A stretch of 6,024 bases of DNA. Source: SAR324 cluster bacterium (GTDB lineage: Bacteria > SAR324 > XYD2-FULL-50-16). The DNA lies in assembly GCA_002401295.1 (NCBI GenBank), contig NVSR01000001.1, positions 79,872-85,895 of the forward strand. The letters are read 5' to 3'. A program made the translations under genes and the position numbers. Positions 5,439 to 6,024 of this stretch are shown in pieces (position 1 is the first letter of the stretch; each line of letters begins with the position of its first letter). The notes under the pieces were generated by a model. The model did not search any database, was not told the origin of the DNA, and saw only the letters and a list, made by a program, of their open reading frames with translations.

Positions 5439-6024
5439 GCCCACAAGCAGTAACAAAAATCGAACTAAAGGCCTGCTTGCTTGAAAAAGATAATGGCATT
5501 TTCTTTGATAGAGAAAAATTACAGATTCTTTTAGAAAAAAAAGGGTCTTGGAACATGACTCAAAGATTAATTAACTACGCAGCTATAAAGCTTTTAAATA
5601 TTTATTGGTCAGATAGAACGCTAACTCAGCATTTCTACAAAGAGAGCATTAAAGAAATATTTTTCTTAATGTTTATGTCTTATAACGCACATTGTAAAGT
5701 TCATAGTAGATTTCAATTTGATGATTTTGAAAAAATAATAATGCAATTAGATAAGTTAATCTACCTAGATAATTATGACACTGGTATAAATTTAAAACAA
5801 AACCTTTATGAACCACAAGAGTTAGTCTTATCTCGTAAAGACAACTTAGAAAGCAGTCTTTTGAAGCTAACAAACATTTTTGATGATTTCATTTTTTATC
5901 AAGCACATGGTGGTGGGATATCTTCTTTTGTAGTGAGAATTGCAATGCTAGATCGTTGGGTTAGAATGAGAACCCAACCAATGGTAAAGTTAACAAATAC
6001 ATTTATAGCCTTAGCTCAAAGTTT
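5435..6024 (+). CDS. Unknown helical protein, 3' end beyond the window
   Basis: The ATG at 5435 overlaps the preceding TGA (ATGA), with GGGAG (5421-5425) nine bases upstream. The frame then stays open for 196 codons to the window edge, far longer than expected by chance in AT-rich DNA. The sequence begins MSPQAVTKIELKACLLEKD. It is rich in Leu, Phe, Lys and Tyr, looks mainly alpha-helical, and has no clear signal peptide. The most hydrophobic patches are 'IKEIFFLMFMS' (72-82) and 'ISSFVVRIAML' (162-172); both are too short for sure membrane helices. A Gly-rich turn 'HGGGISS' (158-164) precedes an Arg-rich helix 'LDRWVRMRTQP' (172-182). No family is recognised. Coupling to the small membrane protein suggests a joint role. 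Confidence 0.75.
   Translation, partial: MSPQAVTKIELKACLLEKDNGIFFDREKLQILLEKKGSWNMTQRLINYAAIKLLNIYWSDRTLTQHFYKESIKEIFFLMFMSYNAHCKVHSRFQFDDFEKIIMQLDKLIYLDNYDTGINLKQNLYEPQELVLSRKDNLESSLLKLTNIFDDFIFYQAHGGGISSFVVRIAMLDRWVRMRTQPMVKLTNTFIALAQS

Noticed and set aside
5673..5873. Minus-strand 66-codon frame
   Set aside because: Lies inside the 196-codon plus-strand frame, which is coupled to its upstream gene; no ribosome site supports it.

Overview
This is an AT-rich bacterial window holding eight protein-coding genes, two of them cut by the window edges. No RNA genes, insertion sequences or CRISPR are visible. The organism cannot be named with confidence. Low G+C by eye, sigma70-type promoter elements, Shine-Dalgarno starts (including GTG and TTG) and a short GC hairpin plus T-run terminator fit an AT-rich proteobacterium (gammaproteobacterium or Campylobacterota). 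The gene mix (a large-protein tail, a lone ATPase, a KfrA-like protein and several unknowns) looks like accessory or mobile-element-derived DNA rather than a housekeeping region.

Layout. Bases 1-750 (+) are the C-terminal end of an FG-GAP/VCBS-repeat, probably extracellular, calcium-binding protein, closed by a good intrinsic terminator (760-789). Bases 1001-2137 (+) encode a single-gene ATPase of the archaeal-ATPase/COG1672 type with a C-terminal winged helix. Its promoter is bracketed by two dyads of the form AGTATT-N7-AATACT. On the minus strand, converging on the ATPase gene, are four genes. In transcription order they are a transglutaminase-like Cys/His/Asp protein (4895-4299, TTG start), a GNAT acetyltransferase overlapping it by 11 bases (4309-3692, GTG start), a KfrA-like DNA-binding coiled-coil protein with its own promoter and GAAAC repeat operator (3589-2633), and a small unknown protein (2584-2231). 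The last one appears to be cut short by a one-base frameshift, because a convincing continuation lies in the next frame down to 2164. Diverging from the TTG-start gene, a promoter around 5030-5058 drives a two-gene unit: a small two-helix membrane protein (5097-5438) and an ATGA-overlapping protein of unknown function that runs off the window (5435-6024).

How it may work together. Three transcription units are visible, and two of their promoters (ATPase and membrane protein) carry similar TAGTAT...ATACTA dyads, so they may share a regulator; this is inference. kfrA looks self-regulated. The Cys-protein/GNAT pair is translationally coupled and probably acts as one functional unit. No complete, named defence, toxin or secretion system can be supported from this window.
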